From Bacteroidota bacterium (GTDB lineage: Bacteria > Bacteroidota > Bacteroidia > Flavobacteriales_F > PHOS-HE28): a stretch of DNA of 57,726 nt. Of the stretch, positions 25,156 through 33,253 are shown in pieces. Positions within the stretch are counted from its first letter, which is position 1, and each line of letters begins with the position of its first letter. The stretch lies in contig JAFDZE010000049.1 of the NCBI GenBank assembly GCA_018267155.1, positions 278 through 58,003 on the forward strand, read 5' to 3'. Under the pieces are notes generated by a model. The model was not told the origin of the DNA, made no database searches, and saw nothing but the letters and a program-made list of their open reading frames with translations. Made by a program: the position numbers and the translations under genes.

Positions 25156-27246
25156 TCAGCGCACGATAAGTCGGGCCACTTCGGTGCGACCGTCGCGCTG
25201 GAGGCGCACGAAATAGCATCCGACCTGCAGGTTCCGCACGGGCAATTCGATGCGATGGCCCCCGGCACCGATCGCACCACTGCGAACGGTGCTCACTGTG
25301 CGCCCGGTCATGTCAAGCAGGTCGATACGCGCCTCCGTGGCCCGTGGCAGGTCCAACTCAACGAATGCCACATCGCTCGCGGGATTCGGGACCACGGTGA
25401 GGCCGGAGCCCATGGTGCTCGCCTCATTGATCCCCACCGGGCCCATGATGTTGATGTCATCGATCCAGAGATCGTTGCCGGCATCGCTCTCGAAGGCGAA
25501 CTTGAACCGGAAGTTGTTCACGAGGTAATTGGGCAGGATGTTCGTGATGGAGCCGAGCTGCCATTGATCCGCGTTGCCGGGGGTGAACACCCCGTTCTGA
25601 TCGGGCACGGTGGCCAGGTTGCTGTTGCCGTAGAACTGCTTGCGCAACTGCCAGCTATCGCCGCAATTGTTGCTCACGTAGAACCGCAACCGGTCGTCGT
25701 TGTCCCCATTGCGTCGCGCGAAGGCATAGCGGAAGGTGAGCGTGACGGCATCTTGGCCACTGAGGTCCAGCGTGGGTCCGAGCAGTTCATCCGTTGCGCC
25801 TCCGGTACTGCCGTGGTTGCGCATGCGCACGCTGTGCGAACTGTTGTAACCGGCAGCCTCACTCAATCCGAAGGTGTACTGGTCGTTGCCGGGGTTCTCA
25901 ACCATCCACTGGCTGGGGTCCAAGGTGGATCCCATGCCTTCGAACGATTCGGACCAGGGCAAGGGTGCGCCGGGCTCGGACAGCACCACCACGGCCGCCT
26001 GTTGCGTGGTGCTCACACTGCTGTTGCCGTTGCCCACGGTGAGTTCCACCGTGTAGCTGCCGGGCGCATCATAGGTGACCACGGGGTTCTCTTCGGTACT
26101 CGTGGCGGGCGAACCACCCGGAAAGCTCCAATTCCAGTTGGTGGGGTTATGGTAACTCTGATCCGTGAACTGAACCGGGCTTCCACCGCACACCACCTGC
26201 TGGTCCACCAGGAAGGCGGCCGCGCACAGGGGCTGATCCTCGGTGGTACCGGTCAGGGCCAGGTTGTTCGCTGTCCACAAGTTGTTGCGGGAGGCCGTGT
26301 TGCTGTTGAGCGCGGCCAGCATGCGTGTCTTTTGTCCGTTGGTGAACATCTTGGAGCAGTAGGAATACTCCATGTAGTTCTCCACATTGTCCTTCGGCGA
26401 TCCGCACGTGGCACCGTTCAGGTTGCAACTCGTCCAGCCCTCGGTATTGGGTGTATCGCTGACATTATCGTCCACGTCGCAATTCTCATCGAGTCCGGGT
26501 TCGTTGGTGGGACCCCAACAATGGGACAGGTTGATCCAGTGGCCCACCTCGTGCGTCAGCGTACGCGAGCGGAACGGTTCACTCGTGCCGATGGCCCCGG
26601 TGTAGTTATGGAGCAACACGATCCCATCGCTGTCCTCGCCCCAGAAGCCGGCCACCATGCCAGGCGTCTGCGTGTAGCCCGCCGCGCCTTGGGCATAAGC
26701 GCAAACCCACACGTTCAGGTAGCGATCGCGCGGCCAGATGATCAGGTCCTTCATGTCCTGGCCGCCATCGTTGGTCAGCGGGCTCTGCGTGCGGGTGATA
26801 CCCGTGGTGCAATTGCCGTCGGGATCCAGGCCGGCCAGGCGGAAGGTGATGCCCACGTCCGCCACCCGGTCCAGGAACTCGGGTTGCACGTTGTCCCAGT
26901 CGGTGTTCAATTTGTTGTAATCGTCGTTCAGCACGCGGATGGCATCACGGCATTGGTCGTCGCTGATGTTCTCCACCCCCCCGTTATGGATGATGTGGAA
27001 GACCACGGGGATCACGTAGGTGTTCCCGCCGCCCCGAGGATCAAAGCCATTGGCGAAGGCCGCGGTCTCCTGTTCCAATTGCGCCTCATCGTCGTGGATC
27101 CGCTGCACGCGCTCCGGGTGCCCATCAAGGAACCGCGAGAGGTGCTGCAGTCCATGCGTTGAGCAGGTGAAGGGGGCTTGCTGGGCAGTGGCCGGAAAGG
27201 CCATGGCCAATACGAAAGAAGCGGGCAGAATGGAGCGTGTGGTCAT
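25156..27246 (-). CDS. Secreted M43-type zinc metalloprotease with PKD and T9SS domains
   Basis: 696 residues. Signal peptide (MTTRSILPASFVLAMAFPATAQQ), propeptide, then an M43 (cytophagalysin/pappalysin-like) catalytic domain with the zinc motif HEVGHWINLSH and the Met-turn region NYMEYSYC. A PKD domain follows at about 360-440 (WNWSFPGGSPATST ... GSYTVELTV), then a jelly-roll domain (SESFEGMG ... DLWIDDINIMGP) and a type A T9SS domain (VVPNPASDVAFVELDL ... VARLIVR). Probably a cell-surface or released protease for nutrient proteins. The start at 27246 follows from the signal peptide. Confidence 0.93.
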   Translation of the reverse strand: MTTRSILPASFVLAMAFPATAQQAPFTCSTHGLQHLSRFLDGHPERVQRIHDDEAQLEQETAAFANGFDPRGGGNTYVIPVVFHIIHNGGVENISDDQCRDAIRVLNDDYNKLNTDWDNVQPEFLDRVADVGITFRLAGLDPDGNCTTGITRTQSPLTNDGGQDMKDLIIWPRDRYLNVWVCAYAQGAAGYTQTPGMVAGFWGEDSDGIVLLHNYTGAIGTSEPFRSRTLTHEVGHWINLSHCWGPTNEPGLDENCDVDDNVSDTPNTEGWTSCNLNGATCGSPKDNVENYMEYSYCSKMFTNGQKTRMLAALNSNTASRNNLWTANNLALTGTTEDQPLCAAAFLVDQQVVCGGSPVQFTDQSYHNPTNWNWSFPGGSPATSTEENPVVTYDAPGSYTVELTVGNGNSSVSTTQQAAVVVLSEPGAPLPWSESFEGMGSTLDPSQWMVENPGNDQYTFGLSEAAGYNSSHSVRMRNHGSTGGATDELLGPTLDLSGQDAVTLTFRYAFARRNGDNDDRLRFYVSNNCGDSWQLRKQFYGNSNLATVPDQNGVFTPGNADQWQLGSITNILPNYLVNNFRFKFAFESDAGNDLWIDDINIMGPVGINEASTMGSGLTVVPNPASDVAFVELDLPRATEARIDLLDMTGRTVSTVRSGAIGAGGHRIELPVRNLQVGCYFVRLQRDGRTEVARLIVR

Positions 27247-27278
27247 GCGCGACAAGGGGGCCGTTGGGGAAAGGCCGA

Positions 27279-27286
27279 CGAAAATA
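27279..27286 (-). promoter_or_regulatory. -7 promoter box of the metalloprotease gene
   Basis: The minus strand reads TATTTTCG, 32 nt before the start codon; the same octamer precedes cyoE. No TTG at a normal -33 distance is evident. Confidence 0.4.
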
Positions 27287-27404
27287 GGCCAATGACGGTT
27301 CCGCATCGTGCCCGTATGCGACTTCACGCGGCCCACCCTTGGGTTCCTTCCGAAACACAACTCCCACCGAACGCCGATTCGGCCCGATGGATCAGGGTTT
27401 TTCT

Positions 27405-27445
27405 CAGCCCAAGGCTTGCCGCAGGTCCGTGATCAGATCTTCCTT
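27405..27445 (-). pseudogene. Relic of a second trans-sulfuration gene tail
   Basis: Read on the minus strand, this segment encodes EDLITDLRQALG followed by TGA, nearly identical to the C-terminus EDLIADLRQALG of the intact gene that ends at 27888. The DNA matches at about nine in ten positions. Nothing upstream of it (towards higher coordinates) encodes the rest of the protein; a 119-nt repeat replaces the gene body. It is a leftover of a duplication. Confidence 0.7.
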
Positions 27446-27559
27446 GCTCGGAAATGGATGAAGAAGGCCGGGTCACTCGATCCTGATCGAAGTGCTCGTC
27501 CATCAACGCTTGCAGCATGGGATCGCACCAGGATCCGGGACGAGTGCGGAGAACAAGAG
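27441..27559. repeat. 119-nt direct repeat, copy A
   Basis: Almost identical to 27761-27879, exactly 320 nt away; only a handful of differences are visible (for example GGATGAAG against GGGGGAAG). It contains no gene start of its own and abuts the relic gene tail. Confidence 0.85.
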
Positions 27560-27570
27560 TATGGCGCTTC

Positions 27571-27654
27571 GGCGGGCTCAGCGTGACAGTGGGGACAAGC
27601 GTGTCCACGAACAGTGTTCTTGAACTCCCTATGAACTGTCACGCTGAGCCCGCC
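27571..27654. repeat. Perfect 20-bp inverted repeat around a 44-nt loop
   Basis: GGCGGGCTCAGCGTGACAGT at 27571-27590 is exactly complementary to 27635-27654. The loop holds two smaller palindromes (GGACA/TGTCC and GAACAGTGTTC). Sequence beyond the right arm (CGACTGCGCC) resembles the element in riboswitch helix P4, so this appears to be a dispersed intergenic repeat family. Confidence 0.75.
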
Positions 27655-27760
27655 GACTGCGCCTATGCGTAGCCGCTCCGGCGATGCGAGGAGCGCTACA
27701 ACAAGCCGGTATCGTTTCAGAATACGCGGCCCCCAACACGTTCAGGCCGGTCTGAACACT

Positions 27761-27879
27761 TCTTTGCTCGGAAATGGGGGAAGAAGGCCGGGTCACCCGA
27801 TCCTGATCGAAGTGCTCGTCCATCAACGCTTGCAGCATGGGATCGCACCAGGATCCGGGACGAGTGCGGAGAACAGGAG
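27761..27879. repeat. 119-nt direct repeat, copy B
   Basis: Second copy of the 27441-27559 repeat, starting 8 nt beyond the stop codon of the intact trans-sulfuration gene. The 641-nt gap between the metalloprotease and this gene is otherwise filled by the inverted repeat and unassigned sequence; I see no gene in it. Confidence 0.85.
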
Positions 27880-27887
27880 GATTTTCT

Positions 27888-29027
27888 TCAGCCCAGTGCT
27901 TGCCGCAGGTCCGCGATCAGATCCTCCTTGTCTTCCAAACCCACACTCAAGCGGATCAGCGTATCGGCCACACCACTTTTCAGACGCTCTTCGCGAGGAA
28001 TGCTGGCGTGCGTCATACTGGCCGGGTGGCCCAGCAGCGATTCCACCCCTCCGAGGCTCTCGGCCAACGAGAACAACTTGGTACTGGCGAGCACCCGTGT
28101 GGCATCGTCCATGCGGTCGCCCTTGAGGGTGAAGCTGATCATGCCGCCGAAGCCGCGCATCTGTTTCTTGGCCACATCGTGGTTGCGGTGCGTGGGCAAG
28201 CCGGGCCAGTACAACTTGTCCACCTTGGGGTGCGCGGCCAGGAACTCCGCGATGACCGCACCGTTCTCGCAGTGGCGCTGCACACGCAGATGCAAGGTCT
28301 TCAGCCCGCGCAGCACCAGGAAGCAGTCCTGCGGCCCGGGCGTGGCGCCGCAGCTGTTCTGGATGAAGGCCAGGCGCTCATGCAGTACATCGTCCTTCAC
28401 CACCAGCGCACCCATGACCACGTCGCTATGACCGCCGAGATACTTGGTCACACTGTGCATCACGATGTCCGCACCCAGGTCCAGGGGCGTTTGCAGATAT
28501 GGTGAAGCGAAGGTGTTGTCCACCCCGAGCCATGCGCCCGCCTTCTTGGCCAAGGCGCCGATGGCCGCGATGTCGATGATGTTGAGCATCGGGTTGGTGG
28601 GCGTTTCCACCCAGACCAGCTTGGTCCTGGCCGTGATGGCCTTGGCCACATGTGCCGGGTCGGTCATGTCCACGAAGCGGAACTTCACACCGAAGCCTTC
28701 GAAGATCCTTGTGAAGAGCCGGTAGGTGCCACCGTACAGGTCGTTGGTGCTCACCACCTCGTCACCGGGTGCAAGCAATTTGATCACCGCATCGATCGAG
28801 GCCATACCGCTGGCGAAGCACAGGCCGTGCTTCCCGTTCTCCAAGGCGGCCAGCGCTTTCTGCAGCGCCGTGCGCGTGGGGTTGTGTGTGCGGCTGTACT
28901 CGTAGCCTTTATGGTCGCCCGGTGCGGCCTGCACGTACGTGCTCGTTTGGAAGATGGGCGTCATGATGGCCCCCGTGGACGGATCGGGTTCCACACCGGC
29001 GTGGATCGCTTTTGTACCGAAGCGCAT
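27888..29027 (-). CDS. Trans-sulfuration PLP enzyme (cystathionine gamma-synthase or gamma-lyase)
   Basis: 379 residues, normal for the Cys/Met-metabolism PLP family. Visible are YEYSRTHNPTR, the phosphate-binding ASGMASIDA, DNTFASPY and the PLP lysine in HSVTKYLGGHSD, then the C-terminal SLGGVESLLGHP ... GIPREERL-type segment (here ASIPREER) and RLSVGLED. Synthase and lyase activities cannot be separated by eye; metB or a CGL-type lyase are both possible. The start at 29027 is fixed by the conserved MRFGTKAIHAG. It is divergent from yicC, 85 nt away, with a TACCTTCG box at 29051-29058. Confidence 0.92.
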   Translation of the reverse strand: MRFGTKAIHAGVEPDPSTGAIMTPIFQTSTYVQAAPGDHKGYEYSRTHNPTRTALQKALAALENGKHGLCFASGMASIDAVIKLLAPGDEVVSTNDLYGGTYRLFTRIFEGFGVKFRFVDMTDPAHVAKAITARTKLVWVETPTNPMLNIIDIAAIGALAKKAGAWLGVDNTFASPYLQTPLDLGADIVMHSVTKYLGGHSDVVMGALVVKDDVLHERLAFIQNSCGATPGPQDCFLVLRGLKTLHLRVQRHCENGAVIAEFLAAHPKVDKLYWPGLPTHRNHDVAKKQMRGFGGMISFTLKGDRMDDATRVLASTKLFSLAESLGGVESLLGHPASMTHASIPREERLKSGVADTLIRLSVGLEDKEDLIADLRQALG

Positions 29028-29076
29028 GGTATTCTGGCGTTGAAGGCGGGCGAAGGTAGCGGGAAGCCGCATCACG

Positions 29077-29106
29077 TTTGCGGGCAACGCCTGCCGACTA
29101 CTTTCG
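29077..29106 (+). promoter_or_regulatory. Promoter of yicC-gmk-nadD
   Basis: TTTG (29077-29080), an 18-nt spacer and TACTTTCG (29099-29106) fit the Bacteroidetes -33/-7 layout. Only 6 nt separate the -7 box from the ATG, so the transcript should be leaderless or nearly so. A divergent TACCTTCG for the trans-sulfuration gene lies at 29051-29058 on the minus strand. Confidence 0.65.
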
Positions 29107-29112
29107 CCCGCG

Positions 29113-29982
29113 ATGCTTCGTTCGATGACCGGCTTCGGCCGCTCGGAGGGGACCGTTGCCGGGAAGAAGGTGACGGTGGAGATCCGCTCGCTCAACAGCA
29201 AACAACTGGACCTGTTCATCAAACTGCCGCCGGTGTACCGCGAGAAGGACGCCGAACTGCGCCAGTGGGCCGCCGACGGACTGGTGCGGGGCAAGGTGGA
29301 GCTGGTGATCACCAGCGAGCCCGTACCGGGGGCGGAGCGGCGTCGCTTCAACGAGGCGCTCATCCTTGAATACTACCAGGAACTGCATCGCATCACCCTT
29401 TCCGTTGACAAGGACATCCGTACCGACCTCATGGGAACGGTGCTGCGCATGCCCGAGGTGCATGGTAGTGCGTACGAGGAGGTGAGCGACGCGGAATGGA
29501 ACGGTGTGCTCGCACTTCTGCAAGATGCCGGCCGGGCTTTCAACGGGTTCCGTGATGCGGAAGGCGGCAAGCTCTTCGATGACCTGCGCCAGCGCACCGG
29601 GCGGATCAGCGCGCTGCTCGCCGAAGTGGATGCGCAGGACAGCGGCCGCGTCGAAAGGACACGCGAGCGCATCCATGCCCGCCTGGCCGAACTTCGCATC
29701 AAAGTGGACCAGGACCGGTTCGAGCAGGAGCTCGTATTCTACCTGGAAAAGATGGATATCAACGAGGAAAAGGTGCGGCTGCGCGCGCATTGCGCCTATT
29801 TCGCCGAAACGCTGGAGGGCGAGCGCCAGCAGGGGCGCAAGCTCGGCTTCATCGCCCAGGAGATGGGGCGGGAGATCAACACCATCGGCTCCAAGGCCAA
29901 CGATGCCGCCATGCAACGCAACGTGGTGCTCATGAAGGACGAGTTGGAAAAGATCAAGGAACAGGTACTGAACGTGCTCTGA
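29113..29982 (+). CDS. YicC/YloC-family endoribonuclease
   Basis: 289 residues. The N-terminal MLRSMTGFGR is the family hallmark, with EIRSLNSKQLDLF behind it, and the C-terminal DUF1732 region shows GRKLGFIAQEMGREINTIGSKAND. YicC proteins are endoribonucleases, reported to act in sRNA and mRNA turnover. Followed after 2 nt by gmk, an arrangement seen in many bacteria. Confidence 0.95.
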   Translation: MLRSMTGFGRSEGTVAGKKVTVEIRSLNSKQLDLFIKLPPVYREKDAELRQWAADGLVRGKVELVITSEPVPGAERRRFNEALILEYYQELHRITLSVDKDIRTDLMGTVLRMPEVHGSAYEEVSDAEWNGVLALLQDAGRAFNGFRDAEGGKLFDDLRQRTGRISALLAEVDAQDSGRVERTRERIHARLAELRIKVDQDRFEQELVFYLEKMDINEEKVRLRAHCAYFAETLEGERQQGRKLGFIAQEMGREINTIGSKANDAAMQRNVVLMKDELEKIKEQVLNVL

Positions 29983-29984
29983 CA

Positions 29985-30557
29985 GTGAGCGGCCACCACG
30001 GGAAGTGCATCATCGTCTCAGCGCCCTCCGGCGCCGGGAAGACCACGATCGTGCGGTACCTTTTGGAGCACTTGGGAACACTGGCCTTCTCCGTGAGCGC
30101 GACCAGCCGGGCAAAACGCGCCCATGAGGTGGACGGGCAGGACTACTGGTTCATCAGCGCCGGGGAATTCCAGCGGCGGATCGAAGCGGACGAATTCGTG
30201 GAATGGGAGGAGGTGTACCCCGGCCAGTACTACGGCACCCTGAAGCACGAGCTCCATCGCATCTGGAAAGATGGCCGGCACCCGATCTTCGATGTGGACG
30301 TGGTGGGGGGACTGGACCTGAAGGAGATCTTCGGGCCCAACGCCCTGGCCATGTTCATCGCACCGCCATCGATACCCGCTCTGGAGGAGCGGCTGCGCCA
30401 GCGCGGCACGGAATCGCCGGAAAGCCTGGCCAAACGCGTGGCGAAAGCCGGGCACGAACTCACGTATGCGGACCGGTTCGACACCGTGGTGGTCAACGAC
30501 GATCGTGACCGCGCGTGCATCGAGGCGTATCAACACGTGTACGATTTCCTGACATGA
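29985..30557 (+). CDS. gmk: Guanylate kinase
   Basis: 190 residues. Phosphorylates GMP to GDP. The P-loop APSGAGKTT is at residues 13-21, followed by SVSATSR and the GMP-binding segment FVEWEEVYPGQYYGT and DVDVVGGLDLK. The start is GTG at 29985, two nt after the yicC stop. The 3' end overlaps nadD by 4 nt. Confidence 0.96.
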   Translation: MSGHHGKCIIVSAPSGAGKTTIVRYLLEHLGTLAFSVSATSRAKRAHEVDGQDYWFISAGEFQRRIEADEFVEWEEVYPGQYYGTLKHELHRIWKDGRHPIFDVDVVGGLDLKEIFGPNALAMFIAPPSIPALEERLRQRGTESPESLAKRVAKAGHELTYADRFDTVVVNDDRDRACIEAYQHVYDFLT

Positions 30558-31153
30558 ACATCGGCTGCCTCTTCGGATCCTTCGATCCCCCGCATGCGGG
30601 CCATCTGGCCATCGCGCGCCACATGCTGAAGGCGGCCAAGCTCGATCAGGTGTGGCTGGTCGTCACGCCTCAGAACCCGTTCAAACAGGACCGCGTACTG
30701 AGCCCCGAGCATCAGCGGCTGGCCATGGCCCGCTTGGCCGTGCAGGGCGAGGCGGGCATCGTGGCCAGCGGGTTCGAACTGGACCTGCCCAAGCCCAACT
30801 ATACCGCCGACACGCTGGCGTTCATGCGCGAACGCTGGCCGCACCACGATTTCAGCCTCATCATCGGCAGCGACAACCTCGCGGGTCTGCACACCTGGAA
30901 GGAGCCGCACACGATCCTCGACAACCACCGGGTACTGGTGTACCCACGTCCAGGTATCGAAGGTCACATGGCCGTCAGCGACCTGCTGTACCATCCGTCG
31001 GTCACCCTGGTGAACGATGCACCGCTCATGGATATTTCCAGCACGGGGGTGCGTGTGCGGCTGCGGAACTGGAAACCGGTGGAGGGCCTGATCCACCCCG
31101 ATGTGGGCCTGTACATCCGGCAGAACAGCCTGTACACGGGCAAGACGGACTGA
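30554..31153 (+). CDS. nadD: Nicotinate-nucleotide adenylyltransferase
   Basis: 199 residues. Makes deamido-NAD from nicotinate mononucleotide and ATP. The nucleotidyltransferase motif GSFDPPHAGH and the second motif DISSTGVRVRL (ISST-R) are present, as is SLIIGSDNL. The ATG at 30554 overlaps the gmk stop as ATGA and directly starts the conserved strand. Confidence 0.96.
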   Translation: MNIGCLFGSFDPPHAGHLAIARHMLKAAKLDQVWLVVTPQNPFKQDRVLSPEHQRLAMARLAVQGEAGIVASGFELDLPKPNYTADTLAFMRERWPHHDFSLIIGSDNLAGLHTWKEPHTILDNHRVLVYPRPGIEGHMAVSDLLYHPSVTLVNDAPLMDISSTGVRVRLRNWKPVEGLIHPDVGLYIRQNSLYTGKTD

Positions 31154-31164
31154 CCAACCCCGCA

Positions 31165-31172
31165 TACCTTTG
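31165..31172 (+). promoter_or_regulatory. -7 promoter box of deoC
   Basis: TACCTTTG, a perfect TAnnTTTG match, ends 5 nt before the deoC ATG, predicting a leaderless mRNA. There is no TTG at -33. Confidence 0.5.
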
Positions 31173-31177
31173 GCGGG

Positions 31178-32107
31178 ATGGCATCAAGGAACCCCGCAGC
31201 GGTGGCCGTCCGCGTACCGGACCCGCGAACCGCACCCAGGATCGATCAGGTGGGCATCGAGGAGCGTGTGGCCCGGATCAAAGCCCGCAGCATCAAGACC
31301 GGGGCGAAGACCCGGGGCATGAAGCTCGCCCTGAGCATGATCGACCTCACCACGCTCGAGGGGGCCGACACGCCGAACAAGGTGCGTCAGCTCTGCTACA
31401 AGGCCATGCACCTGCACGATACCCTGCCGGACCTGCCCACGGTGGCCGCAGTGTGCGTCTATCCCTCCCTTGTGAAGGTGGCCAAACAAGCCTTGGGCAA
31501 CAGCGGCGTGAAAGTGGCTTCCGTTTCCACCGCCTTTCCCAGCGGCCAGGCCCCTCGCAACGTGAAGGTGGCGGATACCCGCTTCGCGGTGGCTGAAGGT
31601 GCCGACGAGATCGACATGGTGATCAGCCGAGGGCGTTTCCACAGCGGCGATCATCAGTTCGTGTTCGACGAGATCGCCGCCATCAAGGAGGCCTGTGGCC
31701 CCGCTCGCCTGAAGGTGATCCTTGAAACCGGGGAGTTGGGCACGTACGACAAGGTGCGCCTTGCCAGTGATATCGCGATCGCGGCCGGAGCCGACTTCAT
31801 CAAGACCAGCACGGGCAAGATCAACCCCGCCGCCACCATGGAGGTGACGCTGGTGATGCTGCACGCCATCCGCGACCACTACTTGCGCACCGGGCAGATG
31901 ATCGCCATGAAGCCCGCGGGCGGCATCCGCAAGAGCAAAGAGGCGCTGCATTACCTGATGATGGTGAACGAAGAACTGGGTCCCGAGTGGCTCGATCCGC
32001 ACTGGTTCCGGTTCGGCGCCAGCAGCCTGGCCAACGACATCCTGATGCAACTGTGCAAGCAGACCGACGGACGGTACCAGAGCGCGGACTACTTCAGCAT
32101 CGATTAG
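31178..32107 (+). CDS. deoC: Deoxyribose-phosphate aldolase
   Basis: 309 residues, the longer form of DeoC (about 300-320 rather than 220 residues, like animal DERA). It cleaves 2-deoxyribose 5-phosphate to glyceraldehyde 3-phosphate and acetaldehyde in deoxynucleoside breakdown. The Schiff-base Lys209 lies in DFIKTSTGKI, the second lysine in MKPAGGIR, and DLTTLEG and VCVYPSLV are also conserved. It follows nadD by 24 nt but has its own promoter box. Confidence 0.96.
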   Translation: MASRNPAAVAVRVPDPRTAPRIDQVGIEERVARIKARSIKTGAKTRGMKLALSMIDLTTLEGADTPNKVRQLCYKAMHLHDTLPDLPTVAAVCVYPSLVKVAKQALGNSGVKVASVSTAFPSGQAPRNVKVADTRFAVAEGADEIDMVISRGRFHSGDHQFVFDEIAAIKEACGPARLKVILETGELGTYDKVRLASDIAIAAGADFIKTSTGKINPAATMEVTLVMLHAIRDHYLRTGQMIAMKPAGGIRKSKEALHYLMMVNEELGPEWLDPHWFRFGASSLANDILMQLCKQTDGRYQSADYFSID

Positions 32108-32268
32108 TACGGTATTCGCCGGTTCACCGGGGCCACGATCCACGGAGTTCCTTCGTCCGGTACGGGCATGACCGGGGCGTGCTCGTTGCCTGGAGCGGAA
32201 CCGGATGGCAGAGGTGCGGGGTCTGCGAACCCGGGGTTCCGGAACCTGGCCGACCCGAAGCTGCGGGA

Positions 32269-32276
32269 TACTTTCG
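32269..32276 (+). promoter_or_regulatory. -7 promoter box of the thioesterase gene
   Basis: TACTTTCG ends 6 nt before the ATG, the same short distance seen for yicC, deoC and tatD. Confidence 0.5.
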
Positions 32277-32282
32277 CGCCCC

Positions 32283-32792
32283 ATGGAACCACGCCCAGCC
32301 TCCGCCGGATACGCCGAGACCACGCACATCGTGCTGCCCAACGAAACGAACACGATGGGGAATCTCTTCGGCGGCCAGCTGCTGAAGTGGCTCGATATCA
32401 GCTGCGCCATCAGTGCGCACCGGCACAGCCGCCGCCTGGCCGTCACCGTGGCGGTGAACCACGTGGGCTTCGATCAGCCGATCCGGCTTGGCGATTTCGT
32501 AACGATCAAGAGCCATGTGAGCCGCACATTCAGTACCAGCATGGAGATCTGGGCCGACGTGTGGGTGGAGGACCAGCATACCGGGGCCAGCAAACTGGCC
32601 ACCAGTGCCATTTACACCTTCGTTGCGGTTGACGACCAAGGCAAACCCGTGGCCGTGCCCGAAGTGGTCCCCGTGACCGAGGAGGAGGTCCGGCGCTATG
32701 CGGGGGCGCTGCGCCGCCGCCAGCTCCGCCTGATCCTCAGCGGCAGGATGCAACCGAAGGACGCCACGGAACTGAAGGCGCTCTTCACCTGA
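32283..32792 (+). CDS. Acyl-CoA thioesterase (hotdog fold)
   Basis: 169 residues. The segment LPNETNTMGNLFGGQLLKWLD is the signature of the YciA/ACOT hotdog thioesterases, with the catalytic Asn/Asp region in it, and VNHVGFDQPIRLGDFV follows. It hydrolyses acyl-CoA to free acid and CoA; chain-length preference unknown. The ATG at 32283 is backed by the promoter box just upstream. Its last 8 nt overlap the convergent small gene. Confidence 0.9.
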   Translation: MEPRPASAGYAETTHIVLPNETNTMGNLFGGQLLKWLDISCAISAHRHSRRLAVTVAVNHVGFDQPIRLGDFVTIKSHVSRTFSTSMEIWADVWVEDQHTGASKLATSAIYTFVAVDDQGKPVAVPEVVPVTEEEVRRYAGALRRRQLRLILSGRMQPKDATELKALFT

Positions 32793-33021
32793 GAGCCACA
32801 TCCAGCACTGCCGCGTCGAACAGATCGCCGACAGCCATGCCCATGGCGCGCAGATCGGGTTCGCGCAACAGGGCCGCCACCGCCACCGGGCTCTGCGCAC
32901 CACCTTCGATGTGCGCCACGATGTACCGCACCCTTCTCCCATCCTCCATGTGGAGCTGGGAACTGATGTCGATATCGTCGCCTCGTGCGAAAAGCCGGTC
33001 GTTGTCCTGCGCTTCGATCAT
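32785..33021 (-). CDS. Small hypothetical protein
   Basis: 78 residues, soluble, with an alternating pattern (HMEDGRRVRYIVAHIEG, VAVAALLREPDLRAMGM). I do not recognise the family. It overlaps the thioesterase end by 8 nt on the opposite strand. A GATCTTCG sequence upstream is one mismatch from the local -7 box. It could be a chance frame, so moderate confidence only. Confidence 0.45.
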   Translation of the reverse strand: MIEAQDNDRLFARGDDIDISSQLHMEDGRRVRYIVAHIEGGAQSPVAVAALLREPDLRAMGMAVGDLFDAAVLDVALR

Positions 33022-33087
33022 GGGCAGGATCTTTTACTGCGACGGTGACGAAGATCCGGTCGCTGCGGTAGACAACGGTGTGGTGAA

Positions 33088-33151
33088 GAAGTGAGGAAGT
33101 GAGGAAGTGAGGAGGGACGCGACTTCCTCACTTCCATACCTCCTCGCTCAC
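33088..33151. repeat. Imperfect palindrome of GTGAGGAA units
   Basis: The left side holds three tandem GAAGTGAG-type units (33088-33112), and the right side (33121-33151) contains their complement CTTCCTCACTTCC. The two can fold into a hairpin around ACGC. It lies in the gap between two genes of the minus strand. Same style as 1007-1107 and 8559-8617. Confidence 0.6.
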
Positions 33152-33253
33152 GATTTGATCGACCACTTCGTTCTCACCGTCTCAGTGCCGACCCCGAGTA
33201 TCCGCGTCCGTTACCGGCGGGAGGTCCTGGATGCAGATGTCCCAACTCATGGT

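Noticed and set aside
25255..27162. 635-codon plus-strand open frame opposite the metalloprotease
   Set aside because: The minus-strand protein has a signal peptide, zinc motif, PKD and T9SS domains; the plus-strand frame is a shadow.
27324..27838. Two small minus-strand frames sharing the peptide LMDEHFDQDR
   Set aside because: They share it only because the DNA is a near-identical 119-nt repeat; the frames differ completely outside it.
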